Positions 37,401-51,689 of a stretch of DNA of 64,000 nt are shown piece after piece (position 1 is the first letter of the stretch; each line of letters starts with the position of its first letter). The notes beneath the pieces are model-generated. The model did no database searches. It was not told the origin of the DNA and worked only from the letters and a program-made list of their open reading frames with translations. The stretch covers positions 87,006,347 to 87,070,346 of the forward strand of contig CM072887.1 of NCBI GenBank assembly GCA_037013685.1, in the 5' to 3' direction. The position numbers and the translations under genes were made by a program. The DNA comes from Acridotheres tristis (Eukaryota; Chordata; Aves; Passeriformes; Sturnidae).

Positions 37401-40400
37401 AAAATAGTCCTTAAAATTCTAAAGAACAGATTGAATTTGGAGTTAGATCTTGGGGAGTGAAATCTTCAGCCAAGAGTAGGAATCAGAATTCAGATTTGGG
37501 ATGTCAGAATCTTCAAGGTTTACCCCAGACTTAAGTATCCTCATATTTCAGTCTATACCCCAACAGCCCACTAAATGAGTTATTAAAAGGAAAACTGTAG
37601 GTTAAAAAAGGAGGGTTGTTTGTCGGTCATTTTGGCGTATTTCTCTAATATTGGCAAAGGTATTTTATTTATATTATGAAGGTCATTTATATAAGAAACA
37701 CTTGCTCCACAACACTTAGTATTCCATACAGACTTATCATGCAGTTGTTTCAAATCACATTAGGTTGCATAAACTTTTCTGCAGTGTAATGAAATGGAAA
37801 AAAAAATTTACAGATGCAGTGCATCAGATTAGTTTCACAAGAGCAGTATTTATATCTTGCAAGCAATGACATATGCTGAGACTGATACTCTTTCCAGCTT
37901 GCGAGTCAGAGCTGTTTTATCCTGAGAATTACTCTGTTTCCTCAAACTGTAGCAAACAGATATTTCGGGAAGGGAACAGTTGCAAGACTATCTTAGACTG
38001 TTTTGCATCCATGCAAATTATACATTCAGTGATAATTAAAGTGCTTTGAAAGAGAATTGGCAAGAATAAAATAAACCTCCAGATTGTACAATTTTCCAGC
38101 GTCTAAAAGGAAATTGCTAGAATACATCTTGAGTAGGCAGTGGACCAGCTTTTTTATTTTGGATTTGAATTGGTACAAGTGTACTGGATCTGATTTAGAA
38201 ACTAAGAAGAACGTTGATAAAACTTGCAGCAAAAAGGGAAAAGAGATGTGAGGAAGCAATAAAAATAAGATAGAGAGAACAAGTGATGAAAGCAAGCAAG
38301 GACAGCAAACTTGAATTTTCAAAGAAAAGTGTAAAGATGGTGTTGAAATAAAAGAATGCAGTCTAAGGAAAGACAGAAATACTTGGCAAAGTAGTAGAAA
38401 AACATGCCTCAGTGAAACACAGAGAGATTAAAATCCTGGCGGAGAGAATGAGAACAAAGCAATAAATCCTGCTCAGCTTGGGCTGAGAGAAAAGGATTAC
38501 TCATAAAGAGGAGAAAAGGGAAAGAAAGTAATGGAGTGGATGAGAGACAGGAGAGGAGAAGATGTTGGGAGTATAACAAAATAAGAAATGACAGACAAGG
38601 AAAGACCTGAATCCTTTCTCTTCCAAATAAAATTCAATGGGCACCAAAGGACTTAACATGCTGAAGAATCATACCTGAATAAAGGAGATTATATTATTGT
38701 ATCTAATTCACCCATTCTGCATGGTTTTTGGTAGTATCTTTTTCCATTGTTGCCTTGTCAGTCTAGGACAGGTCAGGACTGACTGTGTGCTCTTCTTTAA
38801 TTGTCTGCAATGTCCAGGAGTTTCTTCCATGGTTGTCCTCTTAGCTTAACCACAGGGCAGAACTGGCCATCTGTACTTGTGCTGTGAGATATATTCATGG
38901 CTGAATAAGACTGGTCAGTTGTTCATAACAGATAATACGTCACTACTTCTATGAGTGTGCATTTCTCAAATTTGTGAAGCTGAATGGTTCAGTCAACCTG
39001 ATGCATTGCATGAATTCTCACAACAGCCAATACCTTGCTGGATTAGGTCTTGTATGCCTGAAAAATGAAGCCATGATGTATTAGGAGGTTGTACATCTTT
39101 CTTCATATTTATTTCACATCAGTAAACACCAGCAAAATTCAAAACTGCATCTTTCTTAAAATTTAAGAATTAAACAAACAGACCTTCACATTTTATGTGA
39201 TACACATTTCTATTGTTAGAAACACGATGAAATTCTTCCTCTGGAGACATATCTTTTGGGCTGAGGACGGCATTTTAAGTTATTAGCAAATAATTGTTCA
39301 TCCAGCTTCAGAAATGTTGGATTATTTTCCTGAAATATTTTAGTAGGCCATTCTTTTTTCCATTATTCCTATCTCCTATCAAATTTTAGAAATACAGTCT
39401 TTTGTGAGATTGTAACTTATAATGTTAACAGGAATGAGATGCTCAGTTTCTAACTTGTCACCAGGCAACAGTTGTCACCAACAATTGGACTATCCATTCA
39501 CTTAAACCTATTTGGGCATGACTATTTTGAGCAGCCAGATATAGTTCTCTCTCAAAACATTCCAGTTTCTTGAAAAACTGATTCCTCTTGGGCTCAAACT
39601 GTAGTACTGTCTGTAGCCACTATCCAACAAATTGTTGGGCCAGTCTGGCCTTTATTAAAAATAGCGTAAATCACATACTTAAAACTGGCATAATAATGTA
39701 GGTTGACCTTCAGATATATTTCTCTGGTACAAGAAAGTATGATAGATGAACACACTTGCTTACTTGTTTTAAACTCTGTGAAGGTGGCTAGTGGGATTTG
39801 GAAAGTATCCATTGGTGCTTGTCACATGAATTGGCCATAATTCCTGGCCCTTGTACTTAATGTCCTAAATGTATTCATTATGCACAAGCCATTCATGTGA
39901 AATTTATTGGTCTGTTACAAAATTTTGAAATTTACTGTGCACTCTCTGATTCTCATTTTTTAAACATGTAATCCTTCCACTTTGAAGAGTAACCACTTGA
40001 TGCTAAATGTTTTGTTTTGTTCTTCAAACCAGTATCCAAGATAAATTTATGACGGTAATGTGGGAGGCAGCTTGCAGAAACTTCCTGGATTTAATGACAT
40101 CTTTATTATGTAAGTGGCACAACTATTATCTAGACTATTCAATTTCTGCACATATAATGCAGACACAAAAATGCAAATGAAAGAATCTAAAGGATAAAAC
40201 AAAGCTATGTTAGTAAGATTCGAGATAAGAAATGTTGTAAACATCTTCCTCCTTCCCAAACAATTCTAATACTAGTTATCCCACCAAATACCTTGGCATG
40301 CAAGCAACGTTTGAAATGCTTTGAACAATTAACAGTTTTATTCTTTTAGGTGCAATTTAGCCCTTGGAGCATCATTTATTGCTAGCACTTTACTCCTACT

Positions 40401-43400
40401 AACATCTCTCTTTTTTTTTCCAGTTAAGTGTACCAACCAGCAGTAGGAGTGCCATAATAAAATAGCACTAGAGAAAGATAAGTGGGTACTTACCTGCCAT
40501 TCTGCTGGGCTCAGTTTTAACACTTGCTTTTGATACTAATTTTTTTATCTGAACTTGCAAATTCTATTTGGATATGGTTGCCTGTGTTTCAATTATTGAA
40601 GCCTTTGAGCCGGTAGGAGAATATTCTGCCTGTGCTTTTAAGCTATCTGAAGCTCTATGGGAAGCTCTATGGCAGTGTTGTAACAGCATTGCACTAAGCC
40701 TCATCTGAATATATTCTACTGAGTCAGATCCAGGCATCCTCACACTTTTTACTGACTTTGCATTTACTTTCAGAATATTACCTAATCATATGCATATTAG
40801 GGAATAAATAATCTAGTTAAAAAAAAAATTCTTCCCAACAAAGTTCTGCCTTTTCACCTGCCAGATTTAAGGAAGGCAGTGACTCATACTCAAAAATACG
40901 TATAGAAACACAAGAAGGTATTCAGTAATTGAAATAACATTGATTAGTCCAGCACATTTCTGATTTTTAACACATACATTTCCGTATGTGTTAAACTGAG
41001 GACAGTAATGTGTGGCAAGTACCAACTACTAGAATGAGCTTGGATAAAGGCTGATTTGTCCCATAGATCATCAGCACTATAGTAATCTGAAAGAGCAAAA
41101 CCTTAGTACAGTTTTATTACTAGAGAAAAAAGGATTATGTTCTGACCCTTGAAGAATTTCAGGAGGAAGCAGACTGAGGAATTGGTGGCTCTTACTACGT
41201 TTTCTGTAGGATGAAAGCAAATTTTTGCAGAATGGAGGGAACACAAATGGTGAGAGAAGTTCACAGTCCATTTCTTGTGTAAGAAATTAGCTACATTAGA
41301 AGTGATTATTTAAACTAGTAGGTAAAGAAAAGGTGACATTCTTAGGCTCGTACACAGAGACTGAATCATACACCAGTAAAATCAGTTATTCCTGAGAAAG
41401 TCTGGCACTAACAAGAAAACAAATAAGGTCACAGGGGCATGTTTCAGCAAATGTGAGAGTTGTCTGATACAGAGGATACTCAGAGAAGAGTCTTGGCTAG
41501 TAACAACAGTGACCAAAGCAATGCTTTACACTATCATTTTTTCTTCTGAAAATTATCAAATCATGTCATCTTTAAAAAGGATGTTTATTTTCAAATAATT
41601 ATGGCTAATTCAGTGTCATGAGTTTTGGGGAAATTTTTTGTCAATAAACACAAAAATGGAAAAGCCTCAAAATAAATGGCTGTGTTAGATGAAATATCAT
41701 TCCATAAGTTATCATTAATTTGATTACATGTTGTCACAGAAAGGTGCTGTTTCTCAGAATTATCGAAAAATGAAACTAGGCATTCTGTCACATTTGTTAC
41801 TTCATTATTTCATTACTGCTAATTTAAGTAAGAATGTCTTACAGCTCTACTGGTATAATTTCCTTTATTGCAGTATCTCATCAGCAACAGGACAAATTTA
41901 CATGTTGGGCTTTTTTTTTTTCCTTTTCCAGAACATTTGGATTCTTTCCTTAATTTCTCCTAAGACAACTGGAAGATATCTAGACTATATTTTAAATTGC
42001 AATTCCAATCATTTTAGATTAGTTCTTCATTTTTCAACTTAAGTCCCTAATTTATATACCAAAGGCCTTTAAGTGGAGAAAGTGAAATCAAAAATCCTCC
42101 TTATCCAAAACGTACCCACTGTCTCTGGATAAGCCCAAGTTTTTAATCAAGTAGCTACTACTTGTTTGTAAGTGCTCAAAGGAAAGAGGTGTGTGCATGT
42201 TTTATTAGAGGAATGTGCACGACTGTAGGGGCATCCCACAGTGGTTTAGATCTGGCTTGCTTTGGTTTAAATTAGCTCAGAGCACTTAGAAAATGAGTTG
42301 CAGTTTAATTGACAGTCTAATGCTGTTACACGACTGACGTTCTTAAACATTCTTATATTTCTCAGCAGATTTGATCTCTTATTTTTTTCACAGTTTATGC
42401 TAAAAACATGTAACTATAACATGTTAGGTAGGATGAGATTGCTCTTATATAGTATGGCAATGTAAAATATAGCTGTCTGGTACAGCTTCATAACACATAC
42501 CTATTACGTTTTTTTTAGATTAACAAGATTCCAGTTACAGGTTTTCATATTGTACCAGAAGGCTGTTAAAGATTTTTCTTAGAAATTGTTTACTCTGTTT
42601 CCAGAACTTCAGTTCATTCAGGTGATTTTGAGAAAAACGTGTATTGTATCCAATTTTAAATTACATTTAAGAGATTTTTAAATCATATCAATAGAATGGT
42701 TTTTAACTTTACAAGAATCCCTAACCATTCATTCATTCTTGGGTCTTCCTAGAAACAATATATGGAAGATACTGAAGACAATAGGGTTCAATTTTCACCA
42801 GAGTGTCTTGTCCAGAGGATGACATCCTTCCTACCTCCAGCGGTCCCAGCCCCTCTCCAGTTGCTGATGCTCAGAGCCCTTTCAGGCACACACAGACAGA
42901 CACTGCTCTGCAGTCCCTCCAGGGACACACCACCCTCCAGCAGCTGGATGTGCCCTCCTGTGGGCAGGGTGGTGTCTGAGCTATCCCACTGCCACCATAT
43001 TCCTGTGCTCCTTTGCCAGCATGCAGAGGAGCATTTTATCTCATCTCGTATCACTACATATTAGGGCAATTAAACAGACATACTACACTTAGTTTGCTTG
43101 CATTTTACAATATGCTAAAAAAATGACTCAGGCAACTAAGGAAAAACCAGCAGTAACCAACTTACTTTTCAACATGGATTTCATTAGGAAACTGAGTAAG
43201 CAATAGCTGATACTTTCTGTGATAAACTTTTTTGTAATGTGATAGGTGGCAAAATAAGAGTTCTCTGCAGTATAGGAGAAAGAAGAAGACTAAACATCAT
43301 TTAGGGTTAATTCTAGCAAAGAAAACCACAGTTTTAGATGTGAGGGAAGCTAGAAGCACATAGGTTGAGGGACTTTGTTATGCAGCTTAGAGTAAAAGGA

Positions 43401-46400
43401 CAGTTATTTTCATCTCCTAGCAATAAGAATGGAATCAATGACTTAGCATTGTTTAAAGCTAGTAAACTGCAACTGTAAATCAGCAAATTAGCTAATGCTT
43501 GCCTCTGGGTAGTGATACATGATGAAAAACAAATGAGAAAATGTACTCATGCATTACACTTTCTTGCTACTGAAAAAATTAAACTTCTATCTTCATAAAA
43601 ATACTGTTAAAGGGATGTTATGAAGGGCTGTGCCCTGGTAGCAGAACAATTACTGCTTCAAATTAGTATGTTTTTAATAAATACTGCTATAGTAAGTCTG
43701 CAATTCAATGCTAGCACTTTAAAATGACTAAAATGGTGTAACTGAGAGGTTGCATCTGCAGTGGGAAGCTGTGAAGCCAAATACTGTATTTCTGGCCCTT
43801 TCTAGACAGCACCAACCTCAAGTACTAGAAATACACATAACTAAATAACCAAATAACATCACTGAGTGATATCACTATGCCAATAATCTTCAGTGCAGAG
43901 ACAGTAATGGTAAGCAAGACGTCAGAGCTTTCAAACCATAAATTGATTTACTGCCATTTTTAATAAAATAAATTAAAAATATAATCATAACAAAGCAATA
44001 ACATTTTGATCTCTTGACCTCACACCCATCAGGCTTCTACTTGCTCAGTTCCTGAAACTTGCGCAATGACTCTTCACTTCCCATATTGCTTGTACTCAGC
44101 ATCTTACTGTGTTTTTGCTTCTAAATTGCAGAAGTTTTAGTAAATTGGCTGTGTTTTACTGTCCATGTCTTAAATAAAATTTTGTCTCTCTTTGCTGTTA
44201 ACATTTCCTAGATAAGTTCTGCAGCTGAGATGCCTTGTATCTTTCTTGTCACAACATGCCTAACAAGATTTTTTACATTAAGATGTCTGCTTGGTTATAG
44301 GACAGACTAATTAAGGGTCTGATCAAATTTGTATCTCTTTATATCAATATAGGGTAAGTTTGGTGATGAACAGCTCATTCAAATAAGGTGAAGTCCACAT
44401 ACATGTGATGGTATTATTTTGGCTTGTTGCTTCTATAGTTAATTACTGATAATTTCTATTCTGATAGGTAATGACCAATGTTTTTAAATGCCATAGGAAA
44501 GGTAGGGTAAGCTCCATGAAATTCAGAGGAGGCACTAAAGTTTCCATATAGCATACAAAAATGAGCACACTAAAACAAGAAACCTTTTAAATCATATACC
44601 ACTTCAGCACTTGGGAGCTACTCCCTCCAGCAAGACTTTCCTTCATTTTACTGGCTGTAGGCCTAACTGTGGGCACCTCAGCCTCACTAAGGAGAGCCAG
44701 GATACAGCACATCACCCCCTTGGAGCCAGCAGCAGGGAGTACAGAGCACTCAGAAGGTGCTGCAGATGGGACACGGAATCCCAGTGACATACTGTACCTG
44801 TGGGATGTTAAAACCTCCCCAGCTAGGAAATAATCACATTTTTGTATTATACGTCTTGGATAGTAAGTCTAACATTTGAATTTTTAAATCAAAAAATTAA
44901 TGGGAATTAGTGAAGTGGGATTCTCTATAATCACGCATGGGGTTTGGGTGCTGTAGGCAAAGAATTTATCTTGTGGTTTTGGAGTTTTATCATATTAGGG
45001 AGGTAACATTAAGACAAAAAACTGATTTTCAGGCATCTGATGTATTTTAGTTATGAAAATTTGCATATTCTTGGCTTAGATGATACATGACAATGGCAAT
45101 TTTGAGAATTTGTATTTTAGACGAGTATCCAAAGAGGCAGTTATGCAGACTTGTACTTCAAAGTGAGTGTAATTCTTAATGTCTTCAACCTAAGGAATTT
45201 TAAAATGTTATGAGCTGTGTTTTCCAAAAACTTCAAACCACAGCTGGAAGCTTTCAAAACAAATCTGTTTCTATAAAAGGAAAAAAAAAATATATACAGG
45301 CTAGGGATTTGTAATCTCACGTGAGGGGTACTGGAAAGTGGTGAAGAACCTGATCCATGTGTCATTTTATACAAAGATTCTGCAAGATCTTTTGATCAAA
45401 AGCTTGTGTTTCTTCCACTCTCTGATATTTAGAGATGATGATTATTTGTGAAAGCAGCCCTTTTTTCAGCATACAGCCATTCTACTGGTTTTTTGGCAAA
45501 ATCTAGTTTGTATATATAGGTATTTGTATAAGACCAGTTTCCATCAACATAGATAAAAATCTTTTTGTGTTTTAGTACTGAAGGAATGCAGAAATCCCTT
45601 GTGATGACACAAAAAATACAGTTATTTATAACAAAAAAAAAGAATAATTCCAGAACATTTACAGTCTTGAAGCCTTCATGCCAAAAATGAATGGGGATGA
45701 AATAATGGAAGAAATGGAAGAAGAACTTCTGTGGGGAGAGATCATAAAAGCATATAAAGCATGTTTTTTAGTCCAAATACGGTTTTTGTGGTGTTATATT
45801 TTCTTATTAAAAGAGAAATTGCTGCTTGTTGACATTTCACTGCAGCAGGTGTGCTTTGCAGACAATACATCTGTAACAATTCATAGATATGTGAAACTAA
45901 GTGGTTATAGCGATAGCAACATTGGCTTTGATTGGACATAATCTGATAGAGCATAGAGCAGGGACGGGGGATTCTTTGCCAATGAATTAAATAGATGGAA
46001 TCTGATTCCTAGTCCCATAGGAACAGTCCCATATTGTAGCAGTTCCAGTGAAGGCATGGGTTTATTACAGCTAAATTCCAAAATGAGAATTGAGACTGTG
46101 ATGGTTGCATACCATTATTTTCAGAGGTGAAAACAGTCTAATAGTTTTTGTACTGCATAATTTTTTCCATAATGTTCATCCAGATGTACTTCTTTGGAAA
46201 TAATAAATACCTAGAACCTTTCTTCAGAATCATTGCCTCTCTCTGTTGACTATATGTACTTTCAGATTTTTTATTAGACACGTAATTAAATTAAGTCCTT
46301 CTGTACTTTTATTGATTGTCCAAACTGGCCACTTCTCAAGAAGGGGAACACTTTTATGTGCTACAGCCTTGGGCATAACAACCCCCAGTGCTAGGGGACA

Positions 46401-49400
46401 GTAGCAGCTACTAAGAGATGCTGCTTTTTGCAACAGACAATTCGTTTCAAGCAGACTGTATTGTCACATGGAAGTAAATGGAGTTATAGTCTAGTCCTTC
46501 TTAGATATTTTTGCTTGGGCTTTTTGTTGTTTTTTAATTAAAGCTACCTTTTATTGGAAAAATGATTCAGAGAAAATGTTAAATGTTTTTCTCCACAAAG
46601 AACGTCTTTTCTACAAAGTCCACTTTTGACCGTACATATAAGTGTTCTATGGTTATAAGAGAAATTGCTGGTATTTTAACATTTTAGTAAAATACAGCCC
46701 CGAAGTTGTCAACTGAGGTAATGTGTAGTGTGATTTAGTAGAGTCCTGAGAAATATACAGTGAGATGCTGCCAGTAATGAAACTAAATAACTGCTTTATA
46801 TTAGTCTGCTTTACAAGATCGAGAGTTACAATACTTAACTACGTCAAAAATAAGAACCCATGTAGAAAGGTACTGGTCAAATAAAGACATCTGGAAATCA
46901 ATACTGACATGGCAAGGAGTCAAACTTTTCATATTTGTATATTCAGAACTACTTTTCTTCCCCATATGTAACAACTTGGTAACACAATAGCAGTGTCTTT
47001 GAAATGAGATTTCCAGATTTAAAGGAGGAACAAGCCCTGCTGTATTGAGAAGATTGGAGCAGACTGTCTGTTTTTATGTTCTGCAAAGATTACATCTGAG
47101 GAGCACCTTCTGCAGTCTGCTGAGTTCTGAGAAGCCCTTGGGAACCCTCCAGTTCTGAGCAAAGCAAAGAATGTAGCTGAGAGCAGTCTAGACACTCATT
47201 GCAAACTGTCAGAAGTCAGAAGGGGTCAATGCTGCAGTAAAATTTTATCATTGCTGAAGGCAATATGCTCTTTTTTTTCATATGAGTTACCATTTTAACA
47301 TTGTGTTGGTTATTTGTAATTAGGTAGCTGTCATAGGAGAAGAGAAGAAAAGGGTCGAATAAGGCTCAGGTGTAAATACAAATTACTAAGATTTTAAAAA
47401 TATAAAAATAGAAAATTTGTGTATTTCCAGGACAAATACCAAAAATTGCTATGAGGTAATATAAAGATTCTACTGAATGTTCAACCTATCCTAATTGAAA
47501 TCTCTTTCAAAAGAATTCCTTTCATTTAAGGGATTTTTCTCATTATCATGGTCTCCATAGCTTTTTATTGACATTACTGAAATAGATGGTATCTATGCAG
47601 TATTTGTGTGTTTACTGCATACCTCTTACTTAGATGTTTGGCAGAGCATTGTTAGCACTAGATGTACTACATGCTGAACAGTGTATCTTAAAAGGAATAA
47701 CTATTAAATCTAAAGGTATTTATAGGGTTTTATATTCAATGAATTGCTCGTATGTAAGAATTGGTTTGAACAGGAGATGTAGTTCAGCATTTGTTCTTTA
47801 CCTTGTAACAGCTGTGTTGTTTACAGTGTTACAGGCAGTTGAGCATTAGCCTCACGATGAAGAGATTAAACTGAAGTTGTTTGGGGGTTGTATATTTTTT
47901 GTAATGAAACAAACTAAAAAAGAATGGACTTTAATTTTTAATTACTCATCTGAGATGAAAACAACATAAATCCAAGTTGGAATTCCAATTATGACAATAC
48001 CATATACAACATAGCTTACTATATTATGCACACAAAACATATATGCCTGTGCAACATTTTATTTGAGTGTGCATATATAGGAGCTTGATTTGCTGAACTT
48101 ATTTCAAGCTGAATATGCTTAGAATATTAGGAAAAAATGTTATTAACTTCATAATCGATTCTCCTTTGTTTTATACTAAAGCCAAAAATAATTCCAGACT
48201 GAAATCAAAGTAATTTATCATTTTAATAGACATAGGAAAAGAAGTACCTATAGATTTTGTTAACAGAAAAACACCCAAAAATTATTTCATGCATTAAACG
48301 ATAATACTTGTACAAAATAGATGAGAAAAAAACCACAGGCTTCATTTTTCCTGGCTTGGTTTGAAGTGGTTACTCCATGTTAAAAAGCCATGAGTCAGAT
48401 GCCTGTGTTTTCATAATATTACTTCATGCATGTTGCTTCTGAAATCTATGGATATAATAATGAAGTAAAGAATTAGTAAGGTATTAGGTTTAGCAAAATA
48501 GGAAGTTTTCAGCAATAAACAACACAGTCAAAATTACTGTGAGAAAAGCAATGAAAAGGATAATAAATTAATTAGAAGAGGTTACTGTCAGTGTTACCTT
48601 TTTCTGTCCAAATCCTTGATTTCTCTGAAGGTTTTCCATTCAGTTAAAATCTCAACCTATCTATCTTAGGAAGGACACAATGCCACTGGGTACTTTGTGA
48701 TGTATTTATAATTGAGATACTTCTTGAAAACACATCAAAAGCTAATGTTGAGATGCAAAGGCCATTGTGCAGAAGCAGCATCAGGAAGGGCTCAGAGAAA
48801 CAGCCACAGAAATGTCAGGTGCTGCTTGCTTTTAATCATTGTGCACCACTGTGAAGTGAATGAAACTGCATGGAAAAGAACAGGATTGCATCAGTGTGAG
48901 CAGCTTGGAGGTATCTGACTTACTGACCTTGATCCAGCTGTTTTCATAGCTGCAGCCACAGGCAAGTTCCCTGTCTACAACATAAATAAGGACATGTTGC
49001 ATTGCACAGTCTATGACTATGCAACACTTGCAGAACAACACCCACACACCTCAAGGAATGTGCATGTGTATGTGCATGGTGCCCAGTTTCCACAGACCGC
49101 TCCTTGAGGAAGAGCAAAGTCTGGGATGTATTGCAGCTGCAATGCAGGCTTGTTACATCAAGGGGATTTCTAAAATACAAAGCAATTTCAGACCAAAATG
49201 GCTGGTGGTGTACTTTGCCTTGTTGCAGCTTTAAGTGTCATTAATAGCTGCCTTGTCCAAAATCCAGAATGATTGATGTTGTACGAGTCTATGCTGGTGT
49301 TAATTTGATTTGCATTTGGATTTTACCTTACCCAGTGACCCTGTGCTGTGCACATGAGCAGCCCTTTGCTTGCTCTGCAACATTATTAGTGACGGTGATT

Positions 49401-51689
49401 TGTGAGCACAGGCGTGTAAAGTAGAGTGGAATAATCAGTACATAGAAAAGAATGTGCTGGGATATGTGAATGACACAACACTATCAAAGCTATTTCTAAA
49501 GTATGTTTTAGAGGCTGCAGCAACTGCCTGTCCCAGAATTTGATCAGGAACCAAAGCTTTGAAAAAAACTCCAGGAGAAAAAAAAAAAGAGGTAATATAA
49601 AAGTGTCACTCAGGCCAGCAGGCAATGTTAACAAATTGCCATGTCTTTGTCAAATGCTCATCACTCATTCTTGTGTCAGGTAATGACCATACAAATTGTA
49701 ATTGTACAGATCGGGCAAGATGTTCATTCCAAGCAGTCACCCTTGCTATTTTATTGCATAAATGTCTTGCAAACTCAGAAAATGTTGAAAGGACTGTAAC
49801 AAGAGAAAAAATGTTCAGAAATAAATGCACTGTAAAACAGGATTAATGGTATAAATTCGGGATTAGCATAAATCCTATTTACCCCTACTTAATAAGGCAT
49901 TATAAAGCAAGCAAGGTTTATGTAATAGTATTTAATCTTGCTTAATTTCCTTTTTGAAGCAGATATCCAGTTGACCCTAACATGTATAATACAAAAGACC
50001 ATTTGTAAAATATTCTGTACATCTCCAAAATCCTCTGTGATTCAGAGTAGTGAATATAATTGACACAGTTGTATGCATGCTCCGAGTTATCCATATTACA
50101 ATTTTGTTCTACATTTGCCATGCAGGAAAACTTGTCACTAAAATCCAAGGGGATTGTGGTTTTCCATAAACTTAGTAGTGTATCCTCTTCTGCCCCCTTT
50201 TATTTTTTAAAGAATTGGAAATGTATACTCTCCAGTTGATTCTACATCCGTTAATATGAAAAAATTCAGGTATTTTATAAATGGGCTGATTTTTGTATAT
50301 ATTCAATAATTTGATACATTTATGTGTATCTGGAACTGGAAACAGTTTTCCAACCAGTAGTTTTTTATTCTGACTATAACTCATTAAATAGCTTCAACAG
50401 TAAGTGATGATAACACTTTCGATTTGTCAACAGATTTGATTTGTCAAATATAGAGTTCATTACCACCTTTCTTGCAAATACGTTTGTAAGTTTATATTCC
50501 TGAATAAAAAATTATTGTTTGCATTTGAGTAATACTTTTTGTCTCAGGATAGAGGTTAATAATGAGGTTTATAATATGTAGAGATGAAAATGTTTTATTT
50601 ATCACTGGGCAGAGTTTCTCCTCTAGACTGCAAATTTATTTTTATCCAATGTCTTCGAGCAGTTAAGATAAACAGCAATTGAAAGGTTGCTAACTATTAA
50701 AATTGCCACAGTTTGAATGCTGACAGCAAGATATTAATACCCACAAATACGACATCTCAATTTAACTACTTGCAATGAAGTTATAATCTTTCAGATAACT
50801 TTAGACATCTATGTACTGTTGTTGCTGTCATTTTCATTGGTCAGAATTAATATCTAAAGTTTACAGAACATTTGAAAAGCTTATGTTTGCATGTGAAGTA
50901 TTAAGTAAATTTTCTCAGGATAGTCCTGTAGGAAATTCTAGTAGTGTTTATGATAGCACCAATGTTCCCTTGAACTCTGCATGGCCATGCTAATGATTTT
51001 CAAGGCTTTACATTTGTGAGATACAACTGGTATTCTATATATCAGCTATCTATATGATGGTATTCTATATACCAACTATCAGGTCTGTTTACTGGCTGGA
51101 ATTCCTTTCACCATGTGGGCATTTTTGTTATTAACCCTACTTCCTATGTGTTGCTTATCTTGCTAACCCACTTTTTAATTATTTTGAAAAGTCAGGGTTG
51201 GAGGTACTTTTTCTTGTTGTGAAAAGACATTAATCTTGTTTATCAAAGCTGTCTACAAGAGGAGACCTGAGGCTCCTCGGATGCATAAGTGATTTCCCTG
51301 CCTCAGATGACCTGAGGACTGCATTGAGAAAACTGCCAGTACATGTGTCCTCAAGGAAAGTGTCACTCAGTGTAAGCAGAATTCTTACAGCCTGGAGGAT
51401 TTGATACTTTCAGAAAACCTCCCTAGTAGCTCTTTTTTTCTTCCCTCTATGACTTTCAGAGAATTTGTCCTTTTTGTTCAGGAAATGGCTTTTGCTGTTC
51501 TTCTCCTTAATTCTGTTTCTCAGGCAACACAGACGACAACAGGAATTGTTGCTAATATATTAGCTACAACATCCAATGTAATTTTCTTCCTAACTCTGTC
51601 GGTGGCGGTTTCTGGCTTCTGAATCTGTCTGGTGCAGTTCTCTGGGAATGTTTTCATTTCTTCAAATGTACATAGTATTTTCTGTGAGT
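31416..51689 (+). other. Long KHDRBS2 intron stretch without recognised genes
   Basis: About 20 kb of AT-rich intron. Contents noted: a purine-rich stretch (about 38215-38610), GC-richer patches at 42760-43060 and 44600-44800, and a 30-bp-period duplication at 51028-51080. The open frames are short (under about 105 codons), often overlap in several frames, and show no domain. No RNA gene or further CR1/LTR copy was seen by eye; older decayed repeats may be missed. Confidence 0.5.
51028..51080. repeat. Imperfect 23-bp duplication, period 30
   Basis: TGGTATTCTATATATCAGC-TATC at 51028 recurs at 51058 as TGGTATTCTATATACCAAC-TATC, separated by seven bases. Confidence 0.85.
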
